Position numbers and translations under genes: made by a program | Shown here: positions 1-9,625 of the stretch, piece by piece | Position numbering within the stretch: the stretch's first letter is position 1 | How the letters are laid out: each line of letters begins with the position of its first letter | The notes under the pieces: model-generated | Seen by the model: only the letters and a program-made list of their open reading frames with translations | Told to the model about the DNA's origin: nothing | Databases searched by the model: none | Source of the DNA: Cupriavidus sp. UYMMa02A | Lineage (GTDB): Bacteria > Pseudomonadota > Gammaproteobacteria > Burkholderiales > Burkholderiaceae | Assembly: GCA_001725945.1 (NCBI GenBank) | Contig: LRMT01000082.1 | Location: 1-49,268 of the forward strand | Length of the DNA stretch: 49,268 nt | Reading direction: 5' to 3'

Positions 1-799
1 TACGGCCGGCATTGGCTTCTTCCTGTTCGATGAGAAGGTCAAGCACTTCCACGGCATCTGGCACCTGTTCGTACTGGCCGGCAGTGCGTGCCAGTTCGTC
101 AGTGGCGGGCCCGGCCGCGGCACGCGCCAGCCTCACGCCGACGCGGCCTTCCAGCACCTCGCTGAGACTGCCAATGGCATCGGCGGCCACTCGGTAGCGC
201 GTGCCCCGCACGCGTCACCATCATCGGCGTATGCAGTTCGAAGCGGCCCACGCCGCCCCCCTCCGGTACCACGCGTGTCTCGGCCTGGCCGCGCTCGATG
301 CGGATCACGGTATCGGTCAGCCCGGACTTGCGGAACGTGCGCAGACGGCGCACCGCCAATGTGGTGCCCGGCGGCAACGTCACGCGCGTGCGGTCAGGCA
401 GTTCCAGCGTGACGGTACTGCCGGCGGCGGTGACGATCCGCGCGCCCGCCTCGCGCAGCGCCATGCCGGGGCGCAGCGGCTCGCCGTCGGCCTGCGCCTG
501 TCCGCTGACGAAGACCACGCGCGCCGCGCCGGGCTGTTCGGGAATCTGGTCGAGCGGGATGCGCAGGCGGGTGCCCGGCGCGAGCTTGTAGGGATCGGCC
601 ACGCCGTTGCGCGTCTGGAGCAGGCGCCAGCCGTCGGCGCTGGCCATGTAGCGTTCGGCGAGGGTGATCAGGTTGTCGCCCGGTTCGACCACGTAGATGA
701 AGTCGGCGCCTTCGGCACCGGCCGGCCCTGATTGCGCCGGGCCGCCGCCCCGAGCCACAATGCCAGGGCCACGGCCATACTCGCCGCGGCCTTATGCAT
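1..799 (-). CDS. LysM/FecR-domain envelope protein (partial, frameshifted)
   Basis: The C-terminal end runs off the left edge. Reading leftward from an ATG at 799, the start region encodes a short hydrophobic signal-like stretch (MAVALALWLGA). It is followed by a LysM peptidoglycan-binding segment (YVVEPGDNLITLAERYM, then LAPGTRLRIP) and a FecR-like segment (LPDRTRVTLPPGTTLAVRR, IRIERGQAETRV). Two frame breaks are needed, near 750 and near 212. After the second break the frame continues as the rest of the FecR domain. The ATG overlaps the stop of the response regulator upstream (792-794), so the two are translationally coupled. LysM-FecR proteins of this kind are commonly encoded beside two-component or CHASE2 sensor genes, and a cell-envelope sensing role is inferred. 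Confident on domains, not on function. Confidence 0.75.
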
Positions 800-1500
800 G
801 GCCGTCATCCCCCGCGCCGGCCTCTTCGAACCGGTACCCGTGCGAATAGACGGAAGTCAGCCGCACGCCGTTCTCCGGGCGCAGCGCCAGCTTGATGCGC
901 AGGCGCGACATGTGCGTATCGATCGTGCGCGAACCGGTGCCGATGGTGCGTCCCCACACGGCCTGCTCCACCACGTCGCGCGACAGCAGGCGGCCCATAT
1001 TGCGGAACAGGAAGTGCGCCAGCTCATACTCGCGCGGCGACACGGGCACGGGCTCGCCGCCAAGCGTGATGGTGCGCGCGCGCGGATCCAGGCAATAGCT
1101 GCCGCGTCGGATGACATCGGACTCCTGCGCGGCTCGGGGTATGCGCGCCGCAACAGCGAGCGCACGCGCGCGAGCAACTCGCCGGCGCGGATTGGCTTGA
1201 CCATATAGTCGTCGGCCCCGACATTCAGGCCGGCAACGATGTCCTCTTCGGCGGTGCGGCTGGTCAGGAACAGGATCGGCGGCATGGCGCCGGAGGTCTG
1301 GCGCACCCAGCTCACCAGTTCAACGCCGCTGGTGTCCGGCAATTGCCAGTCCACCACCAGCAGGTCGAAAGCCTGCTCGCGCAACGCGCGCAGCAAGGCC
1401 GCGCCCGTGGCATAGGATTCGCATTCGAATCCGGCCTCGACCAAATTTTCCGGACCAGCTCCGCCTGGTCCGGATCATCCTCTACCGAGGCAATCCTCAT
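792..1500 (-). CDS. OmpR/PhoB-type response regulator (two frameshifts)
   Basis: Two-component DNA-binding response regulator. The receiver domain starts MRIASVEDDPDQAELVRKI with the acidic pocket (EDD), continues to the phospho-acceptor Asp in LLVVDWQLPDTSG, the Thr/Ser switch in FLTSR and the conserved Lys in DDYMVKPI. The C-terminal winged helix has VSPREYELAHFLFRN, RTIDTHMSRLRIKL and the typical end SVYSHGYRFE. The reading frame breaks near 1444 and near 1127; at 1127 one extra base joins PEPRAQESDVIRRG to the winged helix. Corrected length is about 235 residues, normal for the family. Its stop overlaps the start of the LysM/FecR gene, so it probably belongs to the same operon. No histidine kinase lies in the window; it may be off the left edge. 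Confidence 0.85.
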
Positions 1501-1695
1501 CCCTCACACCTTTCTGCTTGCTGCGATTGCAAATTGCCACGATGGCGACCGCATGGCCGGCATTGCTCGTTGCGCTATATCAACCCTGTTGGGCGCGGCC
1601 CTTCACATCGCACGCGGCAAGCCAGGCCGAAGCCTGCCGCACCCCGCCATGTTAACCAATCCGCCGGTCATGCCAGGGCCATCAAGGCTGCCCCC

Positions 1696-2014
1696 TCACT
1701 GGGGCATGTAGGTTTCGTACTCCAGGCGGTCAAGCTTCCGGTCCGGCAGGTACAGGGCCCATGCCACCCCACAAGCAACGAAACCGCGAAGCCGTAGCCA
1801 TACCATGCCGGTCCCGGGCGCAGCGTGAGCGCGGTGAGCGCACCGTTGAGCGGCACGAACGTGCCGGTCGGCAGCAGCGCTTCGCGGCGCCAGTCCCGAT
1901 AGAAATAGATGTTGAGCACGCCGGGCAGCACCACCTGCAGGCTGGGCCGATCACATCGACGGACAACAGCGCAGCGGCCCGGTAAGGCTGCGGCGGGACA
2001 GCCTGGCGGGGCAT
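1696..2014 (-). pseudogene. pelG: C-terminal remnant of pelG (Pel polysaccharide transporter)
   Basis: About 105 codons match the C-terminus of PelG, the inner-membrane MOP-flippase-like component of Pel exopolysaccharide export: LLSVDVIGP, then LPGVLNIYFYRDWRREAL, LPTGTFVPLNGALTALTL, and the end KLDRLEYETYMPQ followed by TGA at 1696-1698. Two single-base losses interrupt it, near 1940 (GP/SLQVV) and near 1765 (in a G run). Family members are about 450 residues, so roughly three quarters of the gene is missing. The DNA just beyond 2014 is AT-richer and has no PelG-like reading. No other pel gene is visible. This is a relic; the frameshifts may be artefacts but the truncation is not. Confidence 0.75.
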
Positions 2015-2791
2015 GTTAGCCGCGTACGCCTATGCGCAACTCTTCCGACGCCGCTATCATTGCGTCTTAACGGTCACATTCAAAATGCGGCTTTTTGCAC
2101 ATTATGCGACCAAAAAGCCACTGCATTTGAACTTACCTTCAGTTCGGAGAAATCTCATGTTCCAAACGAAGACCAGATGCTAGGGCAGGAGAACGAAACA
2201 CATTGTCAATAACTGTGACAAGATCGACACAAAGTCGCCCATTGCGACATCGACCCGGTCAGCCGGCGACATGAGCAAAGCACCACACGCAATCGGCAGT
2301 CGAAGGCCGCGCCGCAGGGCAGGCTCAGATGGCCAACCTCAAAGGGTTGCTCGCTCACTGTGTGCAGCGAGACCGCGCTCCGCAGCGCAGGCCGTTGATC
2401 CGGCGGTTGCCGGGTATTGTTGGGAAATTAATACAATGGATTGGGCGAGCATTTGATTCCGCTTCCGCTTTGCGCGGATAATCACTCGCCTCCCAGCTAC
2501 CCAGTCGCCGGCCCTCGGCGGCCATGTGTGGCCGGACTGCTGCGCTGCGCTGCAGCTAGCGGTCGCAACCGCAAAGGCGACGCAACCCGGCATTCGTCCA
2601 ATCTGCAGGCAACCTCCCAACCAGGCGTTCGCTTCTGACTGAGTACGTTATGACTCGGGTTCAGAGGTCATGAAAAAAAGGGGTCGGTTGCTCCACTGCA
2701 GCAACAGGTGACAATTTCGGGGTCACGCTTTTCCCGGCCTGCCAAGGCCGGTTGTGACGTACATCGGGTAAAAAAATAAAAACGGGATCCA
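2015..2791. other. Gene-free stretch beside the pelG relic
   Basis: I see no supported gene in these 777 bases. The open frames here have no family signature and look like chance reading in high-GC DNA. The part nearest pelG is AT-richer than the surrounding genes. It contains one short inverted repeat (2203-2221) and presumably the promoter of the glycosyltransferase that starts at 2792, although no clear -35/-10 pair stands out. Confidence 0.5.
2203..2221. repeat. Short inverted repeat, possible operator
   Basis: TTGTCA and TGACAA form perfect 6-bp arms around a 7-bp spacer. Size and symmetry suit a dimeric regulator, but the site is about 570 bases from the nearest start codon. It could be chance. 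Confidence 0.25.
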
Positions 2792-4125
2792 ATGACGGAA
2801 GTGGGAAACGCGGCCTCGTCCCGCATCTATATTCCGGTGCGTATCAAGTTTGTCATTGCACTGTGCATCGCAATCGGCTGGACTGCCTTCTCGGTGTGGC
2901 TGGCCCAGACCTGGGTGTCCGAACTCGGCGCCAGGATCGGAACGGTTCCAGCCATTCTGCTGGTGGGCGGCATTGCGATTGTCCCCGGCTTCATGAATGC
3001 CTTCCTGATCGCAAGCCTGACATTGGACCGGCGCCCCGCGCGCCGCTCGCTGGACATCTACCCGCCGTTGACGATCCTGATCGCAGCCTACGACGAAGAG
3101 AGCTCGATCCTCGATACCCTTGCCGGGATCGAGCACCAGGATTATCCGGCTCCGCTCCAGGTAATTGTCATTAACGACGGTTCACGGGATCGCACTGCCG
3201 GCCTCGTGCGCGAAGCCGAGACCAGATATCCCTGGTTGCGCCTGCTAGACATACCCCGCAATGGCGGCAAGGCCAGGGCGTTGAACGAGGGGCTGAAGCT
3301 TGCATCTCACGAGCTCGTCGTGACCGTGGACGCCGACTCCTATCTGCATCGCAAGGCGCTGACCAGCATTGTCGAGCGTTACCGCCAGGACCCTCCCGAC
3401 ACCCGTGCCGTGGCTGGCAAGATCCTGGTTCGCAATTCGCGCAAGAACTGGCTCACGCGCTGCCAGGAGTGGGATTATTTCCAGGGCATTGCCGCGATCA
3501 AGCGCATGCAGTCGCTGTACCACGGCACGCTGGTCGCGCAGGGCGCATTCTCGCTCTACGACCGCAATGCGCTGATCGAAGTGGGCGGCTGGGCGGAATG
3601 CGTGGGTGAAGACATCGTGCTGACCTGGGCCTTGCTGAAGGCCGGCTACCGGATCGGACACTGCGAGGATGCCTGCATCTTCACCAACGTGCCCGAGAAC
3701 GCGCGCCAGTTTGTGCGCCAGCGGCAGCGCTGGGCACGCGGCATGATGGAGGCGTTCCGACAGCATCCGGACATCCTGCTGACACCCCGCCTGTCGACCT
3801 TCTTCGTCTACTGGAACCTGCTTTACCCCTGGTTGGACCTGGCCTTCACACTGGGCTTTTGCCGGGGATCGTGCTGGCCATGTTCGGCTGCTACTGGATT
3901 GCAGGACCGATGACGCTGGCGCTCCTGCCGCTGGCCTTCCTCATGAGCTACCTGATGTTCTCCATCGAGAGAAAGATGTTCGAGAACGTGGGACTCCAGG
4001 TCCGGCGCAACCGCCTTGGCCTGTGCATCTACATGATTTTCTACAGCCTGTTGCTGCAGCCAGCGAGCGTGCTGGGCTATATGGACGAGATCTTCAAAAC
4101 TCGAAAGACCTGGGGTACCAAGTGA
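2792..4125 (+). CDS. Family 2 processive glycosyltransferase (frameshifted), YaiP/PgaC-like
   Basis: Inner-membrane polysaccharide synthase. Two N-terminal membrane segments (about residues 10-65) precede a GT-A domain with LTILIAAYDEE, the nucleotide-binding VINDGSRD, the DxD motif in VTVDADSYL, the acceptor-site GED in ECVGEDIVLTW and the processive-synthase QRQRW in RQRQRWARGMMEAF. Two or more membrane segments follow. One T is missing near 3860, in a run that should read GFLPGIVLAMFG; with it the protein is about 444 residues. The set of motifs is that of synthases making beta-linked polymers such as poly-N-acetylglucosamine. The stop overlaps the GTG start of the next gene, an outer-membrane barrel, so the pair is translationally coupled. 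There is no PgaB-like deacetylase or PgaD-like subunit. Substrate unknown. Confidence 0.8.
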
Positions 4126-5063
4126 AGCGCTACGCATTCGTGTTACTGGGCACCGCGCTGGCGTTGACAATCACAAGGGCCGCAGCGGGCGAAGAAGAGA
4201 AAGTACTGGACCAGGCGCCGGGCCGGAATTCCTGGCCAGCTACGACAGCGGAAAAGTTCTCGATCCGGAAGCTTTCGGTCGAGTACCTTCCCAGCATGTC
4301 GCACGCAGACAACCTGTTCGGCCTGCGAGCGAGTGATTACCGCTACAACCAGGACGGCTGGACGCGCCACGGGCAGAAGCTGAGTGTGTTTGGCCGCAAG
4401 CTGGACCCGGCAACGCTGAACGGCTGGACTCTCGAGGGCGGCATCTTTACCCAGGGCGGACACACCCTGGCGACCGTCGATGGCGGTTACCGGCTGGCGC
4501 TGGCCAAGCGTACTTCGCTCGAGGTTTTCGTCAATCGCGACTGGGTGGAAACACAGACCGCGCTGGACCGGGGCGTTCACTACACTTTTGGCGGCGTGGC
4601 CCTCGATCAAGGCATCGGCCCGCATGTCACCGTGGTGGGCGTTGCCGGTCAGCAGTATTTCTCCGACGGCAACCGTCGTGATCATGGCCGCCTGCGGCTG
4701 ATCTATCAGCCTTCGCTGGATCTGGGCCTGACCCTGCAGGCGCGATTCCGCGCTTACCACAGCTCGCAGGAAGATGTTGGCCGCGCTTACTTCAACCCGG
4801 ACCATTACTCGGAGTCGATGCTTGCGGTCGGCTGGCGCCAGCGTTACCAGGGCTGGACAGGAACGTTCGTCGCAGGTCTCGGCAGGGAAAAGGTTTCCGA
4901 CGCCCCGCTCCAGCCTACCCGGCTATTCGAGATCGGGCTGCAAAGCCCGGTTCGCGCTTCACAATCGCTGCGCATTCGCGCCGGCTATAACCGCAGCGCC
5001 TCCTTCAACGGCCCCAACTACCACTATCGCTACGCACTCGGCGAGTGGATTATCCGCTTCTGA
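4122..5063 (+). CDS. Outer-membrane beta-barrel protein, YaiO-like
   Basis: Starts at GTG 4122, overlapping the glycosyltransferase stop. This start gives a signal peptide (MKRYAFVLLGTALALTITRA with cleavage near AAAG). The mature ~290 residues alternate polar and hydrophobic residues through repeated aromatic-rich strands (LRLIYQPSLDLGLTLQARFR, SMLAVGWRQRYQGW). The chain ends in YRYALGEWIIRF, with the terminal Phe used by the Bam machinery. No TPR domain is present, unlike PgaA. Small barrel proteins encoded next to a family 2 glycosyltransferase are known as yaiO beside yaiP in E. coli; I infer the same arrangement and a role in exporting or anchoring the polymer. The family assignment rests on context, size and fold, not on a sequence comparison. 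Confidence 0.65.
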   Translation: MKRYAFVLLGTALALTITRAAAGEEEKVLDQAPGRNSWPATTAEKFSIRKLSVEYLPSMSHADNLFGLRASDYRYNQDGWTRHGQKLSVFGRKLDPATLNGWTLEGGIFTQGGHTLATVDGGYRLALAKRTSLEVFVNRDWVETQTALDRGVHYTFGGVALDQGIGPHVTVVGVAGQQYFSDGNRRDHGRLRLIYQPSLDLGLTLQARFRAYHSSQEDVGRAYFNPDHYSESMLAVGWRQRYQGWTGTFVAGLGREKVSDAPLQPTRLFEIGLQSPVRASQSLRIRAGYNRSASFNGPNYHYRYALGEWIIRF

Positions 5064-5103
5064 GGGGCGCGCCCGGTTCGCGCGATGAGCGACGGTGGCA
5101 ACA

Positions 5104-5142
5104 TCGCGCGCGGCTCATTCCTGCGCGAATTTTTTTTTTTTT
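5104..5142 (+). terminator. Likely rho-independent terminator after the barrel gene
   Basis: A 6-bp stem (TCGCGC at 5104-5109 with GCGCGA at 5123-5128) is followed after one base by 13 consecutive T residues. The stem is short and the loop is 13 bases, but the T tract is exceptional for this DNA and lies 40 bases after the stop. Confidence 0.6.
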
Positions 5143-5309
5143 CCGCGCTCGGGGTTACCGGGATTGCCGCGACTGCGGCCCAAATACCCCCCGCGAAGCA
5201 TGGGTAAGCAATTGTAAAAATCGTGGCCGCATAATGCCTTACGAGGCAGACATTGCGACGCGCAACCCGCCGCAGCGGCCCTCCTGCATAAACTGAAGCT
5301 CAGTCAATA

Positions 5310-5340
5310 CGCCGGCAACCCCCAAAAGGGTGTTCCGGCG
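5310..5340. repeat. Imperfect hairpin upstream of cspA
   Basis: CGCCGG and CCGGCG enclose a second complementary pair (CCC with GGG) around an AAAA loop, with small bulges. It lies in the gap between the barrel gene and cspA. It could be a structured terminator or a repeat; nothing decides between them. Confidence 0.35.
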
Positions 5341-5435
5341 AGTGCCGTCTCAGGGAATTCACTAAAGGACGGCGATGTAGAAATCGCTAATATCTCCTGT
5401 CGGAACCTCTCAACATGATTTAGCGCTTCGCCTGA

Positions 5436-5463
5436 TTGACACGCCGGGAAAATTCGTCAGAAT
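5436..5463 (+). promoter_or_regulatory. Candidate sigma-70 promoter of cspA
   Basis: A perfect -35 hexamer TTGACA (5436-5441) is followed after 16 bases by CAGAAT (5458-5463), a weak -10. Transcription from here would give a leader of about 185 bases ahead of the cspA start, as expected for cold-shock genes. Confidence 0.45.
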
Positions 5464-5469
5464 GCTTCC

Positions 5470-5655
5470 TCACATGTGCAGCGCCTTTCGGTTGGTAGTT
5501 CCGCGGTGTTTTTCGTTTGTCATACCACCGACATTTGGAAGGCATAAACAATGCGCGGTGGAACAGGGCATTCACCAACGCCTGCCTGGTTCCTGCATTG
5601 AGCACGATGTACAGCGGGCAATTAAGCTCATTTGAAATTCAAGGTTGAAAAAGAT
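5470..5655 (+). promoter_or_regulatory. Long 5' leader of cspA
   Basis: The ~185 bases between the candidate promoter and the cspA ATG contain no gene. They are AT-richer than the surroundings and carry stretches such as GTGTTTTTCGTTTG. Cold-shock mRNAs have long structured leaders that act as thermosensors. That this leader does so is inferred from position and length only. Confidence 0.35.
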
Positions 5656-5859
5656 ATGGAAACCGGTACCGTTAAGTGGTTCAACGACGCCAAGGGCTTC
5701 GGCTTCATCACCCCGGACGCAGGCGGGAACGATCTGTTCGCGCACTTCTCGGCGATTGAAGGCGGCGGCTTCAAGTCGTTGAAGGAAGGCCAGAAGGTCC
5801 GCTACGTCAAGGCGATGGGCCAGAAGGGCGAACAAGCCACGAAGATCCAGGCGGTCTGA
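5656..5859 (+). CDS. cspA: Cold-shock protein, CspA family
   Basis: 67-residue single-stranded nucleic-acid-binding protein, essentially one cold-shock domain. RNP1 is seen as KGFGFITP and RNP2 as DLFAHFSAI; the protein opens with [18 protein letters not shown] and ends [11 protein letters not shown]. The ATG at 5656 is chosen because the family starts METGTVKW; an in-frame ATG at 5632 would add eight non-family residues. It acts as an RNA chaperone in the cytoplasm. The gene stands alone between a long leader and a strong hairpin terminator. Intact, with no frameshift. Confidence 0.95.
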   Translation: METGTVKWFNDAKGFGFITPDAGGNDLFAHFSAIEGGGFKSLKEGQKVRYVKAMGQKGEQATKIQAV

Positions 5860-5904
5860 ACCGGTTTGGACACCGCAGGCGCGCGCCCATGCACGTGCCT
5901 GCCA

Positions 5905-5936
5905 GCAAAGAGCCCCGCCAATGCGGGGCTCTTTGC
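5905..5936. terminator. Strong hairpin terminator between cspA and the BON-like gene
   Basis: A perfect 14-bp inverted repeat (GCAAAGAGCCCCGC with its complement) around a CAAT loop. The right arm ends in CTTTGC, so the U-tract is short, as is common in GC-rich genomes. The left arm supplies an equivalent A-rich side, so it could work in both directions. Confidence 0.75.
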
Positions 5937-5948
5937 ATTCCAGGGCCG

Positions 5949-6506
5949 ATGCCGCGCCCGATCCGCTCGCTGCTGGTCGCCGTGGGGCTACTCATGCCGC
6001 TGGCACAAGCCTGCGCCGAAGACGTTGCCAACTACGGCAACGATCCCTTCGTACAGGTTTCCTCCCGCATTGCGGATTGCCCGGAGCCGGCAGGCCCGCG
6101 TGTGAGCGAGGCCGAATGGCGCCGCGAGGCACACCACCGTATCGAACAGGGCAACCACTGCTGGACCGAGGGCCGCTGCCGCCTTGCCAACGCATTCCAG
6201 TACGACAAGGAAATCGCCGAAAGCCTGCAACGGCGCCTGCGGACGCTGGCCACGACCATGCCGCTCTGGCAGGACAGCACGCTCTGGATCATCGTGCGCG
6301 GACGCTGGCTGACGGTACAGGGATGCGTGCGGCCGGGCTTCGCCAAGGCATCTTTCCTGCGCGCACTGGGCGAAGTCGCGGACGTGGAAAAAGTGGTGGA
6401 CCAGACCACCGCTAGCCCTGAGCGCGGCGTGCCTTACGTGCGCTATGCGCCCGGCGGCGCAGGTGCCGGCGGAGGCGCCCCCGCGTCCTCGCCCGCGCAC
6501 CGATGA
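5949..6506 (+). CDS. Secreted BON-domain-like protein
   Basis: About 185 residues. A signal peptide is clear: MPRPIRSLLVAVGLLMPLAQ, cleavage near ACAED. The central part is Cys- and Trp-containing (CWTEGRCRLANAF). The last folded segment reads like a BON domain, with a predicted strand TLWIIVRGRWLTVQGCV followed by a helix ending VADVEKVVDQ. The tail is Gly/Ala/Pro-rich and disordered. BON domains are thought to bind phospholipid or peptidoglycan surfaces in the periplasm. An upstream in-frame ATG at 5889 is rejected because it lies across the terminator and destroys the signal peptide. Function unknown. Confidence 0.65.
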   Translation: MPRPIRSLLVAVGLLMPLAQACAEDVANYGNDPFVQVSSRIADCPEPAGPRVSEAEWRREAHHRIEQGNHCWTEGRCRLANAFQYDKEIAESLQRRLRTLATTMPLWQDSTLWIIVRGRWLTVQGCVRPGFAKASFLRALGEVADVEKVVDQTTASPERGVPYVRYAPGGAGAGGGAPASSPAHR

Positions 6507-6638
6507 GGCACACCAGGGCGGCAGGCTCGTCACGAGGTTGTTGCTATAATCGCCCGACCCCCAATCCACCGTGAGCGTGGCTCGGCACAGAGGTTCGCCG
6601 ATGCCGCCCGACGGCAAAAAAGCGTGTCGAGGAGTTAC

Positions 6639-7505
6639 GTGGCCGGTACTCAAGTCGCAACGCCAGACGCCCCCATCGCAGGTGCGGCCACACCGGCCGC
6701 CTCCTCGGGCAGTTCCTTCCATGCAGCCATGCGCATCCTGCCCGCGGCGCAGCGGCAGGCCATGTTCGAGATTTACGCGTTCTGCCGCGCGGTCGACGAC
6801 ATTGCCGACTGCGACGCGCCGCACGCCGAGCGCCTGACCGGCCTGGATGCCTGGCGGCGCGACATCGGCTTGTGCTACGCGGGCATGGCCCCGGCAGCGC
6901 TGCGGTCGCTGGCGGGCCAGATTGAAGCATTCCATCTGCGCCAGCAGGATTTCCTCGACGTGATCGACGGCATGACCATGGACGTGGTCGCCGATATCCG
7001 CGCGCCGGACGCCGCTACGCTGGACCTGTACTGCGACCGCGTCGCGAGCGCCGTGGGCCGTCTGGCCGTACGCGTATTCGGCATGGACGAGGCGCCGGGC
7101 CTGGCGCTGGCCCATCATCTCGGGCGCGCGCTGCAGCTCACCAACATCCTGCGCGATATCGACGAAGACGCAGCCATCGGCCGCCTGTACCTGCCGGCGC
7201 CCGCCCTGCTCGCCGCGGGCGTCGAGGGCCTGGAACGCGCCACGCCACTGGAAGTCGTTGCCCATGCCGGCATCGACGCCGCCTGCGCGGCCGTCGCGCG
7301 CGAGGCGCAGGCCCATTACGAACAAGCCGACGCGGTCATGGCGCGCTGCCCTTCGCGCGTGGTGCGCTCGCCGCGCATCATGTCCCAGGTCTACCACTGC
7401 CTGCTCGCACGCTTGCGCGCGCGGGGCTGGCGCGCGCCGCGCGCACGCGTGCGCGTGCCGCGTGCGCAATTGCTGTGGATCGTACTGCGCCACACCATGG
7501 TTTGA
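6639..7505 (+). CDS. hpnD: Presqualene diphosphate synthase HpnD
   Basis: Squalene/phytoene synthase family enzyme of hopanoid synthesis; it condenses two farnesyl diphosphates to presqualene diphosphate. Both Asp-rich motifs are present: RAVDDIAD near residue 48 and LTNILRDIDEDA near residue 167. Conserved YAFCRAVDD and ALQLTNILRD blocks also fit. The GTG at 6639 is preferred because GAGGAG lies four bases upstream; a GTG at 6624 has no such site. About 288 residues, normal length. It precedes squalene-hopene cyclase by about 100 bases in the same direction, so the two probably share a transcript. hpnC and hpnE, usual partners, are not in the window. Intact. Confidence 0.9.
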   Translation: MAGTQVATPDAPIAGAATPAASSGSSFHAAMRILPAAQRQAMFEIYAFCRAVDDIADCDAPHAERLTGLDAWRRDIGLCYAGMAPAALRSLAGQIEAFHLRQQDFLDVIDGMTMDVVADIRAPDAATLDLYCDRVASAVGRLAVRVFGMDEAPGLALAHHLGRALQLTNILRDIDEDAAIGRLYLPAPALLAAGVEGLERATPLEVVAHAGIDAACAAVAREAQAHYEQADAVMARCPSRVVRSPRIMSQVYHCLLARLRARGWRAPRARVRVPRAQLLWIVLRHTMV

Positions 7506-7606
7506 GGATGTTGCCCGCGGATCCGCCCTGTGGCGCACAGCGCCCGGCGGCATCCTGAACACCATCTTCGAGGCACGCTTCCCGTCGTGCCACACAAGGA
7601 GTTTGC

Positions 7607-9625
7607 ATGTCGATGAACGAGGCCGTCCTTGCCGCACCGCGAGTCGCAGTTGCGACTGCGCGCCCGGCCACACCGGACGCCCTGGACGCCCCCAACGCGC
7701 TGGACACCGGTATCGGCCACGCGCTCGATGCCCTGCTGGCCCAGCAGAATGCCGACGGGCACTGGGTCTACGAGCTGGAAGCCGACGCCACCATCCCGGC
7801 CGAATACGTGCTCATGGTGCATTACCTGGCGAGACGCCGGACCTGACGCTGGAAGCACGCATCGCGCGCTACCTGCGGCGCATCCAGAATGCCGACGGCG
7901 GCTGGCCGCTGTTCCATGAAGGCCGCTCGGACATCAGCGCCAGCGTGAAGGCCTACTTCGCGCTGAAGATGAGCGGCGACGATCCACAGGCCCCGCATAT
8001 GGCGCGCGCCCGCGCGGCCATCCTCGCGATGGGCGGCGCGGAAGCGAGCAACGTCTTCACGCGCACGCTGCTCGCGCTGTTCGGCGTCATGCCTGGCAGG
8101 CCGTGCCGATGATGCCGGTGGAAATCATGCTGCTGCCGCAGTGGTTTCCGTTTCACCTGTCCAAGGTTTCGTACTGGCGCGCACGGTGATCGTGCCGCTG
8201 CTGGTGCTCAACAGCCTGCGGCCGCGGGCGCGCAACCCGCGCAAGGTCGGCATCGACGAGCTGTTTGCCGGCCCGCGCGATGCCGTACGGCTGCCGAGCA
8301 GGGCACCACACCAGCATGCCGGCTGGCACGCGCTGTTCCGCGGCGCCGACGCGCTGCTGCGCACGGCCGAACACGTCATGCCGCGCGGCCTGCGCCGCCG
8401 CGCCATCGATGCGGCGAAGGCGTTCGTGCGCGAGCGGCTCAATGGCGAGCACGGGCTGGGCGCGATTTTCCCGGCCATGGCCAACTCGGTGATGATGTTC
8501 GACGTGCTCGGCATCCCGCCCGATGATCCGGACCGCGCCGTGGCGCGCCGCTCGATCGACAAGCTGCTGGTGATCCACGGCGATGAAGCCTATTGCCAGC
8601 CGTGCGTGTCGCCGGTCTGGGATACCGCGCTCGCCGCGCACGCGCTGCTGGAAGCATCGGAGCCGCGCGCCACCGCCGCGGTCAAGCGCGCGCTGGACTG
8701 GCTGCACCCGCTGCAGGTACTCGATGTGCGCGGGGACTGGACGGTGCGCCGGCCGCATGTGCGGCCAGGCGGCTGGGCATTCCAGTACGCCAATGCCCAC
8801 TATCCCGATGTGGACGACACCGCGGTAGTCGCCGCGGCGATGCACCGCGCCGCGCATGCGGACCATGCCGGGCGCGCCGATCCGAACGCCGAAGCCGTCG
8901 CACGCGCGATAGAGTGGATCGTCGGCATGCAGAGCGGCAATGGTGGATGGGGCGCGTTCGAACCCGAGAACACGCATCTCTACCTGAACAACATCCCGTT
9001 CGCCGACCACGGCGCCCTGCTCGACCCGCCCACGGCCGACGTATCGGCACGCTGCCTGTCCATGCTGTGCCAGACCGGTGCCACGCCAGACGTGAGCGAG
9101 CCGGCCGCGCGTGCGCTGCAGTACCTGCTGGCCGAACAGATGCCCGACGGAAGCTGGTTCGGGCGCTGGGGTACCAACTACATCTATGGCACCTGGAGCG
9201 CGTTGTGCGCGCTCAACGCCGCAGCGCTCGGCGCCGAAGCGCCGCCGGTGCGGCGTGCTGCCGAATGGCTCGTCGCCATCCAGAACCCCGATGGCGGCTG
9301 GGGCGAGGACGGTGACAGCTACAAACTCGAATACCGCGGCTACGAGCGCGCACCGAGCGTGGCATCGCAAACGGCATGGGCGCTGCTTGCGCTGATGGCT
9401 GCAGGCCAGGCCGCGCATCCCGCCGTAGCGCGTGGCGTCGACTACCTGCTGCGCACGCAGGACGCCGACGGCCTGTGGCGCGAGCCGCGCTTCACCGCCG
9501 TGGGATTCCCGCGCGTGTTCTACCTGCGCTATCACGGCTATGCGCGTTATTTCCCGCTGTGGGCGCTGGCGCGCTACCGCAACCTGCAGCGCGGCGGCGA
9601 TCGCCACGTGGCGTGGGGACTGTGA
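7607..9625 (+). CDS. shc: Squalene-hopene cyclase (three frameshifts)
   Basis: Cyclizes squalene to hopene at the inner membrane. The catalytic DxDD motif is present as PDVDDTAVV (around 8808-8834). Several QW repeats are seen: QQNADGHWVYELEAD, QNADGGWPLFHEG, QSGNGGWGAFEPENT, QNPDGGWGED and QDADGLWRE. Three one-base losses split the N-terminal third, near 7832 (YLGETPDLTLE), near 8095 (VMPWQAVPMMPVE) and near 8177 (VSYWARTVIVPL); adding one base at each restores a continuous ~673-residue enzyme of normal length. An AAGGAG ribosome-binding site precedes the ATG. The stop overlaps a possible GTG start of hpnG. If the shifts are real the strain lacks this cyclase; I think they are sequencing errors. 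Confidence 0.9.
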
